A stretch of 52,278 nt of DNA from Alkalihalobacillus sp. CinArs1 (GCF_947387515.1 NZ_CANDOB010000008.1:1-52278), one strand, 5' to 3'; shown: positions 12,016 to 20,913, counted from the stretch's first letter. Numbers and translations: made by a program. The notes: generated by a model not told the origin, from the letters alone.

Positions 12016-12051
12016 TCCTTACCTCCTCCCACGAACAGGAAACCATAGATT

Positions 12052-12081
12052 ATCTTACCATATTGGCACATTGAACTACAA
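12052..12081 (-). promoter_or_regulatory. Possible sigma-A promoter of ftsH
   Basis: TTGTAG (12076-12081), 18 bp and TAAGAT (12052-12057) read toward ftsH in the 70-bp gap after hprT. The match is moderate. It would give ftsH its own transcript in addition to read-through from hprT. Confidence 0.4.
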
Positions 12082-12085
12082 CAAA

Positions 12086-12625
12086 TCAACCTTGATACAT
12101 TTCGGGTTTAAGAATACCGATGAACGGAAGGTTTCGATACCTTTCAGCGAAGTCTAGGCCGTACCCTACTACAAATTCATCTGGTACGATGAATCCGGCA
12201 ACATCTGGTTTAAGATCGACCTTTCTGCCTGTTGGCTTATCCAACAGCGTTACGATTTTAATCGATTTAGCTTTTCGATATTTCAGCAGGTCAACTAGGT
12301 AGCTCAAAGTCAAACCACTGTCGATAATATCTTCGAGAATCAGTACGTCTCGTCCTTCTACCGAAGTATCAAGATCCTTAATAATCTTAACTTCTCCTGA
12401 AGATACAGTTGAATTGCCGTAGCTTGAGACATCCATAAAGTCCATTTCAAGATGGCACGTAATACGCTTCGTTAGATCTCCCATAAAAGGCAGCGCACCT
12501 TTTAGCACACCAATTACTAGTGGAAAACGATCTTCGTACTCATCTGAAAGCTGTTTACCCAGCTCGCGGCATTTCTCTTGTATTTCTTCCTCACTGATCA
12601 ATGTTTCTTGTATTTCATTTAGCAT
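12086..12625 (-). CDS. hprT: Hypoxanthine-guanine phosphoribosyltransferase
   Basis: Purine salvage enzyme making IMP/GMP from PRPP and hypoxanthine/guanine. The 179-aa protein has the PRPP-binding signature [14 protein letters not shown] and the C-terminal base-binding region [22 protein letters not shown]. It overlaps tilS by 7 bp. In Bacillus and Listeria this neighbourhood with tilS and ftsH is conserved; TilS-HprT interaction at the ftsH promoter has been described in B. subtilis. Confidence 0.97.
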   Translation of the reverse strand: MLNEIQETLISEEEIQEKCRELGKQLSDEYEDRFPLVIGVLKGALPFMGDLTKRITCHLEMDFMDVSSYGNSTVSSGEVKIIKDLDTSVEGRDVLILEDIIDSGLTLSYLVDLLKYRKAKSIKIVTLLDKPTGRKVDLKPDVAGFIVPDEFVVGYGLDFAERYRNLPFIGILKPEMYQG

Positions 12626-14022
12626 CTGTGATCCTGTCCTCCCAGCCTATGTAGATAATTTTTTTCGTAGTGCAGATGCACGAGCTTTTTCCTTTTTGCA
12701 GGTAGTGTAACTTTTTCAGAACGGGTCAGTCCTGCTACCCAGATAATCGTTCCATCTGAACTTTCCACGATGGGCCAACTATCACGCTCTGAACGGTTTA
12801 TTTTACGGTCAATAAAAATATCCTTTACCTTTTTCGTTCCAATCATGCCTTTTGGCTGAATTCGATCACCCGCTCTTCTTGAACGTACGGTGACTGGGAA
12901 CATAGTACTCTCAATGATTAAATCCTCGCCTGATAAATTTAGAGGTAGCTCATCCACTAATGTAGCTGTAATAGTCCCTAGAGGTGTTTCAACCGAACCG
13001 GGACTATCCAACTGCTTTGTATACGACTCTACTTCCCTAAAGGTTTCAAATGTAAAACAACAGGTGTCATAGGATTTTACTGCCCTTAATTCCAATGGCA
13101 AATCAAGGGAAGCTGAAGGATGCTCAGAATCGAGCAAAGACCGCAAATCCTCAATATGTATAGAAGAAAAAGGAGCATTGCTTTTGTAAAGATAGTTTAA
13201 TATTAGATGAATCACTCTTCTTTGTAAAGGAATAGGCAAGTAATGATAGGACTTGTTATCGATCTTCACAATTTTGTCATTTTGATCGATGATTACTTCG
13301 TCCAAACGGCTGCCTGCAAGCTCCATCAAATAGTCTTCATCGCTCTGCATACGTTCGCTATAAAGTTGATATCTCACGTGGACGTTTGGGTTTTCTTCCT
13401 TTAGAAATGGGAGAACTTGCTTTCTAAACCGATTTCTCATGTAATTGTCGCTCTCATTCGAAGGATCAATACGAAATGGAAGTGAATGTTCTTCACAGTA
13501 CGAAAGAATCTGCTCTTTTGTCACCCCTAATAAAGGACGAATAAGAAGACCACTAGCAAATTTCCGTTTGACTGCGATGCCAGAAAGCCCAGAAATACTT
13601 CCGTGCACTTGCCTCATCAACATCGTCTCGATTTGATCATCCCCGTGATGCGCGAGCGCTAAACTTGTTGCATTGTATTTATTCATCACTTGATGGAAAA
13701 AGTCATAACGGCACTCTCTTGCAGCGACCTGGGTAGAAACACCCTTTTCCTTTTTATATTTTTCCACATCGATGGAAGCTGACTCAAATTGTATCCCCTC
13801 TCTTTCGCACATACGTTTTACAAAAGAAAGGTCTTCAGCGGATTCAGCGCCTCGTAGCTTATGATCGACATGAGCCGCGATGAGCTTAAGTCCTAACTTA
13901 TTTAGATAATGAAGAAGTGCTACAGAGTCAGGACCTCCAGAAACGCCTGCAACAACAACATCACCTTCATGTAGTAAGTCATGCTTTTGGATAAATCGGT
14001 CAACATCCTGCTGCAAAATCAC
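12619..14022 (-). CDS. tilS: tRNA(Ile)-lysidine synthase
   Basis: Modifies C34 of the CAU-anticodon tRNA-Ile to lysidine so that it reads AUA; essential. The N-terminal PP-loop ATPase domain has SGGPDS at 28-33, followed by the family motif [14 protein letters not shown]-terminal domains typical of the longer TilS form complete 467 aa. The start is GTG at 14022, with AAAGGAAG upstream. Confidence 0.96.
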   Translation of the reverse strand: MILQQDVDRFIQKHDLLHEGDVVVAGVSGGPDSVALLHYLNKLGLKLIAAHVDHKLRGAESAEDLSFVKRMCEREGIQFESASIDVEKYKKEKGVSTQVAARECRYDFFHQVMNKYNATSLALAHHGDDQIETMLMRQVHGSISGLSGIAVKRKFASGLLIRPLLGVTKEQILSYCEEHSLPFRIDPSNESDNYMRNRFRKQVLPFLKEENPNVHVRYQLYSERMQSDEDYLMELAGSRLDEVIIDQNDKIVKIDNKSYHYLPIPLQRRVIHLILNYLYKSNAPFSSIHIEDLRSLLDSEHPSASLDLPLELRAVKSYDTCCFTFETFREVESYTKQLDSPGSVETPLGTITATLVDELPLNLSGEDLIIESTMFPVTVRSRRAGDRIQPKGMIGTKKVKDIFIDRKINRSERDSWPIVESSDGTIIWVAGLTRSEKVTLPAKRKKLVHLHYEKNYLHRLGGQDHRC

Positions 14023-14082
14023 GTCTTCCTTTCTTGCTGGGTATTTACAGATTAAATTAGTCTATTCTCTACTTCCTTGTGT

Positions 14083-15051
14083 TTAGAACCCATACCCAAC
14101 TAAGTATAAAGTATAGAGAGTTAGAATAAAAGCAAACAACAGCACCGTTTCTACCCACCTGATCCTTTTATTCTTCGCTTTAACCGTTCGTTTTCTTGCG
14201 GTCACCCTTGAAGTTGCTTTAACCTTTGGTGCCGCCTTAGGTTTATCATCCTGCAGGAGTGTAAAAAGTTCGTTCCTCATCTCTAACGCATTTTGATACT
14301 TGCCTTTTAACGCTTTTCTAAGAATCGATTTGTATGGTTTGAGAATAGAGGATGCATCGACCTTACTCATTAAGTATGCCTCTGCATTCTCCTTAGGACG
14401 TTCAAAGCGCTTTGGGTATGCAGCATTTATTACGACCATCGCTGTTGCAAAAAGATCGTAAGAAGGCTCTGCTACTCTCGATCCTAATCCCCAATACCCA
14501 CGATCAAAGAATTCCGTGAACTCTTTTACGGACCTACCGATCACTGTCGTTCCTCCAACATCTAACCACCTCATCTTTGGAGGTGCTCCTTCTACTAGAA
14601 GATTATCTGGTTTGAGATCCCCAAACACCCAGCCTTCTCTGTGTAACACGGACAAGTCCCTAAGCAGCTGTAACATGAGGATTCCGAGCCACTCTTTTCC
14701 TCTCCGCTGTATAAACGAGAAAAGCGGCTCTCCGTGAATGTACTCCATCACGTAAAAAGGATATCGCTTTCCACCCACTTCCCAATCGTCCATCTCATAG
14801 AAAAACGGCCCAAGAACGGATCCCTGGACCTGCGATAACTGTTTAAGAACGTTCACCTCAGAAGAAATCGACATGGTATCATTACCCACTTTAACAGCTA
14901 CATGGCCCTTTCGAGAGTTTGCTAGATAGACTGTACCGAGCGCTCCGCTGCCGAGTTTTTTTTCAATTTGGTAACTCTCTTTGTTCCACTTGCCTCTTAT
15001 CGTTGTTCCATAAGAAACATTAACTGCCTGACTCTTCGATGTATCCGTCAT
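14083..15051 (-). CDS. yabT: Membrane-anchored Ser/Thr protein kinase YabT-like
   Basis: Hanks-type kinase of 322 aa. The glycine loop GSGALG and VAVK lysine (K54) are intact. The catalytic loop reads FGDLKPDNLL (143-152), so the usual HRD is FGD, and the DFG position is DVG (164-166). A basic linker and one C-terminal membrane segment (about 300-320) follow. In B. subtilis YabT is activated by DNA and acts during sporulation, phosphorylating RecA among others. It overlaps yabS by 32 bp. The kinase call is firm; targets here are inference. Confidence 0.9.
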   Translation of the reverse strand: MTDTSKSQAVNVSYGTTIRGKWNKESYQIEKKLGSGALGTVYLANSRKGHVAVKVGNDTMSISSEVNVLKQLSQVQGSVLGPFFYEMDDWEVGGKRYPFYVMEYIHGEPLFSFIQRRGKEWLGILMLQLLRDLSVLHREGWVFGDLKPDNLLVEGAPPKMRWLDVGGTTVIGRSVKEFTEFFDRGYWGLGSRVAEPSYDLFATAMVVINAAYPKRFERPKENAEAYLMSKVDASSILKPYKSILRKALKGKYQNALEMRNELFTLLQDDKPKAAPKVKATSRVTARKRTVKAKNKRIRWVETVLLFAFILTLYTLYLVGYGF

Positions 15052-15754
15052 CTTCTAGCAGTCCTCTCTTTGAGCGCTTTTTCTGATATGCATCGATCGC
15101 TTCTTTCAATGCAGGCCCCGTCGGCGTTACGCCTCCAGATGATAGTTTCGGGAAGACCTTATGAATGTCTTTCATTTGTGGCGTCCAATCCATTAGCTGT
15201 TCGACTTGTTTCTTCCGACCTGGAAATGCATACAGGGTATATTCATTTTGACCAATTCTCGAATGGAGACTAATAGAAAGATCGAGCAAGGCATCTTCGA
15301 CCGTAGGCAGTTTATGCTGCATACTAGCGCTTGTGTCGATTAGAATCAACACTTCTAAGTCCATCGTTTCCCCCAAATCATCCACTACCTCTACCACCTG
15401 ACCCCTTTTTTCAGGCGGCAAATCTTCTATCTCTTTATCACTACCTAAAATCGTTTGTAACTCTTTATGAATAAAGCCTTGAATCGTCTGTGTCATTGCT
15501 TTTCTAGTAACCATCTGTACAGTGTGCGATAGTTGGCGCGCATAAACCAACTGGTGAATACCCCCGCCTGATAAAGCGATGTTCTCGATCTCCTTTAAGC
15601 CTCCGTTTGTCCGCTCATTCTCATCGAGCACTCCAATAACATTGACTGTCATACCGTATTCTCTTGCAAGCGCAGCCATCGCTACCGGATCTTCTCCCTG
15701 ATTGGAGCATCCGTCCGTGATCAACAAAATCTGTCTCAGCGTTCCTTTTTTCAT
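15020..15754 (-). CDS. yabS: VWA-type protein YabS
   Basis: 244-aa von Willebrand A-like protein of unknown function. A MIDAS motif DTSAS is at 140-144 and a MIDAS threonine segment GGVTPTG lies further on. The strand that usually ends a VWA domain, LLITDG, is instead at residues 10-15. This order suggests a circularly permuted fold. It lies between spoIIE and the kinase gene yabT, overlapping the latter; in B. subtilis the same trio is conserved. A role in sporulation is inferred only from context. Confidence 0.85.
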   Translation of the reverse strand: MKKGTLRQILLITDGCSNQGEDPVAMAALAREYGMTVNVIGVLDENERTNGGLKEIENIALSGGGIHQLVYARQLSHTVQMVTRKAMTQTIQGFIHKELQTILGSDKEIEDLPPEKRGQVVEVVDDLGETMDLEVLILIDTSASMQHKLPTVEDALLDLSISLHSRIGQNEYTLYAFPGRKKQVEQLMDWTPQMKDIHKVFPKLSSGGVTPTGPALKEAIDAYQKKRSKRGLLEDDGYIEESGS

Positions 15755-15829
15755 CTCGTCCTACTCCCTCCTTTTGCTGTTACAAGCATCGCCTTTAGGA
15801 GGGAAGTTTATACATCAGTGATCACCTCA

Positions 15830-18289
15830 TCACTGTGCTTTCTTCTTTCTGAAAGAAGGTGCTGAATAGATAGGGATTGTAGACCACTTCGGTATGTTAC
15901 GCTTTACCTTTGCTACGACGACAGTCATATCATCATCGATTCTACCGTATTCCGTACGGATCACTTCTTCCATGATCAGGTCGGCAACTTCTTGAGGCTT
16001 ATCCGTGTTTAGCTCTCTGATCTTACGCTTCATCCAGAACTCTGGGTTTTCAATATTCTTGACTCCCTCATAAATTCCATCGCTCATCATGATTAAAAGA
16101 TCTCCCGCCTTCAGTTGCTCACTGACGACTTCCACATCAAACTCTGGAATAATTCCCATCGGTAGATTTGCAGATTCCACCATCATCACTCGATCACCAC
16201 GTTTGATAAAGCTTGGTATCGATCCGATCTTTAAAAACTTCGCTGAAGCATCTTGCAAATCTACCATTGCAAGGTCAAGGGTAGAAAAGATCTCATCCGT
16301 ATTTCTTAAAGATAGTACCGAGTTAACTGATTTAATCGCTACCGTTTCATCGATACCAGAGTGAAGAATTTTTTGGAGAAGCTGAATCGTTTCTGTGCTT
16401 TCTTTATGTGCCCGCTCACCATTCCCCATTCCATCGCTTATCGCGATCGCATACTTTCCAGCTCCAAGCTCAATTGTGGAATGGCTATCTCCAGAAATCC
16501 ATGCACCACCTTTCGCAGCATTTGCAACGCCGGTTTCAACAAGGAATTCTCTTGCAGATCCAAAATAAAGATGACACGTTTGATGTTCATGTTCGGCACA
16601 CACTTCTTTTTTTACGATAATATTTTCTTTTAAAATATCAGAAAGCATCGGAGCTATGACTTTTTCTCCCTCACCGCGCCCTCCACACGCTGGGATTTTC
16701 ATTTCGATGTCAACATTACCCTCCTCAAGACTATAGATTTCAACCTGCCCTACCTCAAGACCCATGCTTTGAATTGCATCTATGATTTGGTCCTCTTGTT
16801 GATGCAAGTTATCTCTTTCTTTTTGTATTTCTTTTGCAAAGTCTCCCATCACTTGTGAGACCCCTAGCAATTGATCTGCTACTATTTTTCTGCTTTCACG
16901 AACTTGTTTTTTTAGCATCCGATTCGCTTGATAATGACTCATTTCTTTTCCAATAATATCGATTACTTTATTGGCTTTAATGCAATGTTGGTCAAAATCA
17001 CGTTTTAAACTATGGTTATTTAGCTCAGTCGTATGTTCAAGCTCTTCCATGATGTTCGTCATGTGAGAGTACGTTGTATCGAAATCCCTTGCCCAACACG
17101 TCTCCTTCTTAAAACATGTCTGACACGTTTTCTCAGTTACATGACTTAAGAAGTAGTCTACTTCTCGCTCCGACTGTTCTTCAGGCACTGTATCTGAGTC
17201 AGAGAAACTCGTAGACAACGCTTGAAACAAGCTTGAAAACTGTTCGACCCTACTAGCGGTAACATCCCTTACTTTTCTAAGATATTGTTGTTGTTCATTC
17301 GCATGCTCAACGGTGCCAGGAATGTATTTAGATAACTGTGATGTAATTCGAGAAGGGGTACAGAAGAAAAGAAGTACCGCGATGCCAGACTCTATCAAAT
17401 TAGGATACAACAGCTCCGGACCACTACCGTAAAGTGCAATTAATAGTGTTCCAATAAGGAGCCCCAAACCAACTCCAATTTTCCTTCCATCCTTCAGAAG
17501 TCCACCTAGTAACCCTGAAAAAGCTAGCATACTCATTTGATAGAGGCTGGCGACATTTGCGAGCGCAAGAATCAAACCTGTTACAACTCCAACCGTTGAT
17601 CCAATGGCTGCGCCGCCCACATAAGCAAATATCAATACAAGATAGCGAGATAATATATTTTCAATCGAGAACCCGTATACTACCCACCCGATCGTACCGG
17701 TTAACATCGTAGCAAGAAGAATGATAAAACTGATGATTTCTTCATTCTTTAACGCCTGGGTTCTTTTCTTAACTGAAATAACGGGAATGCTTTGGATGAA
17801 GATGATGGTCAAGATCATTCCTAAAGCACCTTCTACAACGGCCAATATCCAATTTGTATTCGCGAGAGTGCCTTCCATAATTAAGCTAAGTATAAGCCTT
17901 CCTACCATACTCGTTATGAAAACTAAAACAGGCAGTGTTTTTATAAGCGATAGCGATGAAAGTTTGATAAAACGATTGATGAGAAGGAAGAATAAGATTC
18001 CAATCATGATAAAACCTGTATTCTCGAGGTTCGAGGTTGAAACGGCACCAGCTAGTAAAGCCATGATAATCATGACCGTTCTTTCTTTTTTCAAAAAGAA
18101 TACCGCTCCAAAAAAAGGAAGCGCAAATGGTGTAACCTGCGTAAGGATCACTGCTCGTCCAAGAAGAAAGCCGATTGCAAACAATAAAAGACCTCTTTGG
18201 AACAATAATAGTTCAAGTTTTTCTTTTAACCCTTGAACCCACTTACCTACCTTTGATCTCGATCGTTCCAAAACCAGTTCGCTTTGCAT
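15830..18289 (-). CDS. spoIIE: Stage II sporulation protein E (PP2C phosphatase)
   Basis: Dephosphorylates SpoIIAA to release sigma-F in the forespore and helps place the polar septum with FtsZ. A polytopic N-terminal region of roughly ten membrane helices (about 30-310) is followed by a linker and a C-terminal PP2C domain with SDGMGNGERA and MMSDGIYEG carrying metal-binding Asp residues. Two starts are possible: ATG 18307 (825 aa) has a weak ribosome-binding site, while ATG 18289 (MQSELV, 819 aa) has AGGTG 5 nt upstream and is preferred. It is preceded by a 21-bp-spacer Spo0A-type promoter. Confidence 0.96.
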   Translation of the reverse strand: MQSELVLERSRSKVGKWVQGLKEKLELLLFQRGLLLFAIGFLLGRAVILTQVTPFALPFFGAVFFLKKERTVMIIMALLAGAVSTSNLENTGFIMIGILFFLLINRFIKLSSLSLIKTLPVLVFITSMVGRLILSLIMEGTLANTNWILAVVEGALGMILTIIFIQSIPVISVKKRTQALKNEEIISFIILLATMLTGTIGWVVYGFSIENILSRYLVLIFAYVGGAAIGSTVGVVTGLILALANVASLYQMSMLAFSGLLGGLLKDGRKIGVGLGLLIGTLLIALYGSGPELLYPNLIESGIAVLLFFCTPSRITSQLSKYIPGTVEHANEQQQYLRKVRDVTASRVEQFSSLFQALSTSFSDSDTVPEEQSEREVDYFLSHVTEKTCQTCFKKETCWARDFDTTYSHMTNIMEELEHTTELNNHSLKRDFDQHCIKANKVIDIIGKEMSHYQANRMLKKQVRESRKIVADQLLGVSQVMGDFAKEIQKERDNLHQQEDQIIDAIQSMGLEVGQVEIYSLEEGNVDIEMKIPACGGRGEGEKVIAPMLSDILKENIIVKKEVCAEHEHQTCHLYFGSAREFLVETGVANAAKGGAWISGDSHSTIELGAGKYAIAISDGMGNGERAHKESTETIQLLQKILHSGIDETVAIKSVNSVLSLRNTDEIFSTLDLAMVDLQDASAKFLKIGSIPSFIKRGDRVMMVESANLPMGIIPEFDVEVVSEQLKAGDLLIMMSDGIYEGVKNIENPEFWMKRKIRELNTDKPQEVADLIMEEVIRTEYGRIDDDMTVVVAKVKRNIPKWSTIPIYSAPSFRKKKAQ

Positions 18290-18353
18290 TCCCACACCTG
18301 CTTTCATGATTCATATTTTATTTCCGAACATTACAAGTGAGTTTGTGTAATCC

Positions 18354-18387
18354 ATTAAATCACAGGGCATATTCACTTTTTGTCAAA
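18354..18387 (-). promoter_or_regulatory. spoIIE promoter: sigma-A with 21-bp spacer and 0A box
   Basis: Minus strand has TTGACA (18381-18386), exactly 21 bp, then TTTAAT (18354-18359). The plus strand carries TTTGTCAAA (18379-18387), matching the Spo0A box TTTGTCRAA, overlapping the -35. Over-long spacers with Spo0A boxes are the hallmark of spoIIE/spoIIG promoters in B. subtilis, so this is a strong match to known regulation. Confidence 0.85.
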
Positions 18388-18427
18388 AAAAGAAGCCGAA
18401 ACGAATAAAAGTTCTCGACTTCTTCGT
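18385..18427 (-). terminator. Terminator just upstream of the spoIIE promoter
   Basis: Minus-strand stem AAGAAGTCGA / TCGGCTTCTT (10 bp, one G-T) with a long AT-rich loop is followed by TTTTTTT that runs into the spoIIE -35. The tRNA transcript already ends at 18601-18639, so this second terminator either backs it up or ends a separate short RNA. Confidence 0.7.
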
Positions 18428-18600
18428 GTGAAGCTTGTCAATCAAATGTAGACACAGGAAGAAATCTGTAAACACTTGGAAGCAGCGTCCATGCACCCAA
18501 ACCACAATAAATGAAGTGGGACAAAGACTAATTTGGATTTTTTCATAGAAAAGACTAACGGGGATAAAAAAGTCGAAAAGAAGTGAGAAAAGAGGATAAA
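18428..18600. other. Non-coding stretch between tRNA terminator and spoIIE
   Basis: No credible gene. On the minus strand TTTACA, 16 bp and TACATT form a possible promoter leading into the terminator at 18385-18427. Two imperfect 27-bp direct repeats sharing AAAGACTAA-N3-GGAT start at 18523 and 18550. The rest is AT-rich with no feature I recognise. Confidence 0.5.
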
Positions 18601-18639
18601 AAACACAAAAAACCCTGCATTAATTTCTTAATGCAGGGT
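18601..18639 (-). terminator. Terminator of the tRNA-Met/tRNA-Glu unit
   Basis: Minus-strand stem ACCCTGCATTAA / TTAATGCAGGGT (12 bp, perfect, 18612-18639) with a GAAA loop is followed by TTTTTTG and more T. It lies about 38 bp after the tRNA-Glu CCA. Confidence 0.95.
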
Positions 18640-18677
18640 ATATTTATTAGTTTAGATTAATTTAAGTATTTAAAATA

Positions 18678-18752
18678 TGGTGACCCGTACGGGATTCGAA
18701 CCCGTGTTACCGCCGTGAAAGGGCGGTGTCTTAACCGCTTGACCAACGGGCC
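18678..18752 (-). tRNA. tRNA-Glu (anticodon TTC)
   Basis: 75 nt with encoded CCA. The minus strand reads GGCCCGT at the 5' end, the anticodon stem CCGCC-CTTTCAC-GGCGG with anticodon TTC, and the T arm GGGTTCGAATCCC. The acceptor pairs with ACGGGTC. It follows tRNA-Met by 11 bp. Confidence 0.98.
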
Positions 18753-18763
18753 AAAGATAAAAA

Positions 18764-18840
18764 TGGTAGCGGCGGAGGGGATCGAACCCCCGACCTCACG
18801 GGTATGAACCGTACGCTCTAGCCAGCTGAGCTACACCGCC
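18764..18840 (-). tRNA. tRNA-Met (elongator, anticodon CAT)
   Basis: 77 nt with encoded CCA; 5' GGCGGTG pairs with the 3' acceptor CGCCGCT (wobble allowed). The anticodon loop reads TTCATAC with CAT, and the T arm is GGGGGTTCGATCCCC. The first pair is G-C and can form, unlike initiator tRNA, so it is called elongator Met. B. subtilis has the same Met-Glu pair upstream of spoIIE. Confidence 0.95.
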
Positions 18841-18925
18841 ATATTATCTGTGGCTTTTATAAGCACAAGATATATAATACATGCCTAGAAAGTATGTGTC
18901 AACTAGTTTTTTAAATATCTTTTGT

Positions 18926-18959
18926 ATAAAAAAACAGACGTGCCTTTGCACGTCTGTTT
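18926..18959 (-). terminator. Terminator of yabR
   Basis: Minus-strand perfect stem AAACAGACGTGC / GCACGTCTGTTT (12 bp) with an AAAG loop is followed by a run of T. It separates yabR from the tRNAs. Confidence 0.95.
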
Positions 18960-18994
18960 AGGTTGTTACACATATATTTAGTAGACAACAAGGT

Positions 18995-19447
18995 CTAGCC
19001 GCGTCGAGCTCCACGCCCACCTCGTTTAGACTCAGTTTGTTTTTTCAAGGTTGAAAGGCGATCTTCGCTGTCTTTAAGGAATTTACTCATCTTATCCTCA
19101 AACGATTCTACCTGCGGGCGTCCGCCTCCGCGCGGTTTTCCTTTGAAACCACCGCCGCCGGGTCTTCCTCCACCAGGTCTGCCACTACTACGTGGGCGTT
19201 CTGATACAGGTCGATCTTTTGCCTTCTTGATCGATAATCCAATCTTACCGTCGTTTTCAACTTGAATTACCTTAACTTCAACCTGGTCACCTACTGATAG
19301 AAAATCATTGATATCTTTGACATAATTGTCTGCGACTTCACTGATGTGAACGAGACCTGTCTTTCCATCTGGCAGCTCAACAAATGCGCCAAAATTAGTA
19401 ATACCTGTTACCTTTCCCTGTAGCTTGCTGCCTACTTCGATTGCCAT
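18995..19447 (-). CDS. yabR: S1-domain RNA-binding protein YabR
   Basis: 150-aa protein with one S1/OB domain (about 1-73: GSKLQGKVTGITNFGAFVELPDGKTGLVHISEVA) similar to those of polynucleotide phosphorylase and general stress protein 13. The tail is long and rich in Arg and Gly (GGGRPGGGGFKGKPRGGG), then a charged helix and a RGGRGARRG end. B. subtilis YabR is about 128 aa, so the tail is longer here. An RNA-binding role is inferred from the domain. It follows divIC and ends in a strong terminator. Confidence 0.93.
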   Translation of the reverse strand: MAIEVGSKLQGKVTGITNFGAFVELPDGKTGLVHISEVADNYVKDINDFLSVGDQVEVKVIQVENDGKIGLSIKKAKDRPVSERPRSSGRPGGGRPGGGGFKGKPRGGGRPQVESFEDKMSKFLKDSEDRLSTLKKQTESKRGGRGARRG

Positions 19448-19522
19448 TTTAAAAAAAGCTCCTCCTTAAAATCTTTAAAAGATCAGTCGTATTTTAATTA
19501 TACCTCTTTCCAAAACAACGTG

Positions 19523-19906
19523 TCAATTTGATGAAGAAGGAAGCTTGAATATTGTCTCGCCGGGTTTTGACATCGAATAATCTCTTCTTGCTAATTCACC
19601 TATATAATCCAGATTATTGAGTTTTTTAATCTCTTCCTTCAAATATTTTTCTTGTTGTTCGAGTTTAACTAATTCTTCTTCTGCCTGCTTTTGCTGTATT
19701 TGTTTTTCCTTGATCGTTGCAGCTTGTGAAGTGAATACGGAGATAAATAGAATAGTTAGGACTAAAGCAGGTACCGCGAATGCTATAAGGCGGCGAATAA
19801 GACCTCTACGTCTACGCTCTTTGACTTTATCTTGTAGCTGTTTTTCCTTATGATAATCCGAGTGTACCTCTGTTACTTTAGGCTTCCGCTTATTCGCAGT
19901 AACCAA
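19523..19906 (-). CDS. divIC: Cell division protein DivIC (FtsB-like)
   Basis: 127-aa bitopic division protein: basic cytoplasmic N-terminus (RRRRGLIRR), one membrane segment (about 40-58), then an extracellular coiled coil (about 62-97) with heptad-like KEKQIQQKQAEEELVKLEQQEKYLKEE, and a short C-terminal end with YIGELARRDY typical of the FtsB/DivIC family. It works with DivIB and FtsL at the septum. It lies 12 bp after yabQ, as in B. subtilis. Confidence 0.95.
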   Translation of the reverse strand: MVTANKRKPKVTEVHSDYHKEKQLQDKVKERRRRGLIRRLIAFAVPALVLTILFISVFTSQAATIKEKQIQQKQAEEELVKLEQQEKYLKEEIKKLNNLDYIGELARRDYSMSKPGETIFKLPSSSN

Positions 19907-19918
19907 GCTCTTCCCTCC

Positions 19919-20509
19919 TCACTTTCTGAATTTCATTAACCAGTTTTTTATGTAGTTCTTTATTGTATCGGCAATTCCTGCTGTTTTTATTAGCCTAGCT
20001 CGAATTGACCGAGGAATCAATTTCCATAACAACAAAAAACTCCACTTAACCGGTACCCAAAAGAGCTTGATAATAAACCAAAAAATGGTTGTAATCATAC
20101 TAATTAACATCATACATAAGCTCAATAGAAGTTTCAATATAAACAATACTGGGCGATAGACGAGATTCGTAAATAAAGACTTAACGACATTAGCGACGTT
20201 CACCGTTATAATAATCATTCGTTCTAATGAATTGCGGTATAGCTGTTGAAATAATGCACGGTATGCTGCGTACCCACACAATAACGCTAAAAACACATAT
20301 AATCGCAACGTTCCTTCGTTCACTATAAACAATACATAAAAGGTCAATAATCCTTGCAGCAACCAAAAAACCACATCATTGAGATAAAGCCATAGACTTT
20401 TACTCTTCCTTGGATGAAGAAAACGGCTATAGGTATCCATGGCTATTCCCAGCCACACCCCCATAGCCACCATGGCAACCATTGTATAGAATTGAACGGT
20501 AAGCGTCAT
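19919..20509 (-). CDS. yabQ: Spore cortex/coat assembly membrane protein YabQ
   Basis: 196-aa polytopic membrane protein with about four or five hydrophobic segments (first at about 5-25, then 45-63, 70-85, 120-145, 150-170) and a basic C-terminus. In B. subtilis YabQ is made in the mother cell under sigma-E and is needed for cortex formation. It overlaps yabP by 4 bp. No enzymatic motif is visible. Confidence 0.9.
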   Translation of the reverse strand: MTLTVQFYTMVAMVAMGVWLGIAMDTYSRFLHPRKSKSLWLYLNDVVFWLLQGLLTFYVLFIVNEGTLRLYVFLALLCGYAAYRALFQQLYRNSLERMIIITVNVANVVKSLFTNLVYRPVLFILKLLLSLCMMLISMITTIFWFIIKLFWVPVKWSFLLLWKLIPRSIRARLIKTAGIADTIKNYIKNWLMKFRK

Positions 20510-20814
20510 TTGAATAACTTGCTAAAGAACCCTTTAGCTTTATCCCCTTCATGGTGATCCAGGTAGCTGAGATCAAAAATCTTGCCTTCAATCGAAACAC
20601 GCCCTTGCTCAACATTGAGATTTTTCATCTTGAGGTGCTGCCCTCTGATCGCAAGAAATCCCATCGAAGTTTCGAGAAGAAATTCCTCATTATCAAAACT
20701 ATCTACATGTTTAACCCCCGTGATCTCAAGTGATTTACGGGCTTTCATAACAAGATCATGATCAGGTGTACTCGCTGAATTTTCGTAAGAGCCATACTCA
20801 TAGTAATTATCCAT
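20506..20814 (-). CDS. yabP: Sporulation protein YabP
   Basis: 102-aa YabP/YqfC-family protein with the core VTGVKHVDSFDNEEFLLETSMGFLAIRGQHLKMKNLNVE and the basic end GFFSKLFK. It is a sigma-E regulon member in B. subtilis; the exact role is unknown. GGGGGAG lies before the ATG. A CATA-containing element about 35 bp upstream could be a sigma-E -10, but no good -35 was found. It is transcriptionally separated from rqcP by the terminator at 20914-20941. Confidence 0.93.
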   Translation of the reverse strand: MDNYYEYGSYENSASTPDHDLVMKARKSLEITGVKHVDSFDNEEFLLETSMGFLAIRGQHLKMKNLNVEQGRVSIEGKIFDLSYLDHHEGDKAKGFFSKLFK

Positions 20815-20913
20815 CGCTCTCCCCCTCTTCTCGATACATTACTATGAGTAGAAAAGATGTTTTAGAACAAGCTGTATCACTCTGATCATGACAGTATTAA
20901 TCTCATTTTTTCA

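Noticed and set aside
17721-18236. 171-aa plus-strand open frame inside spoIIE
   Set aside because: It is antisense to the membrane part of spoIIE; its composition mirrors the hydrophobic codons and there is no promoter or ribosome-binding site.
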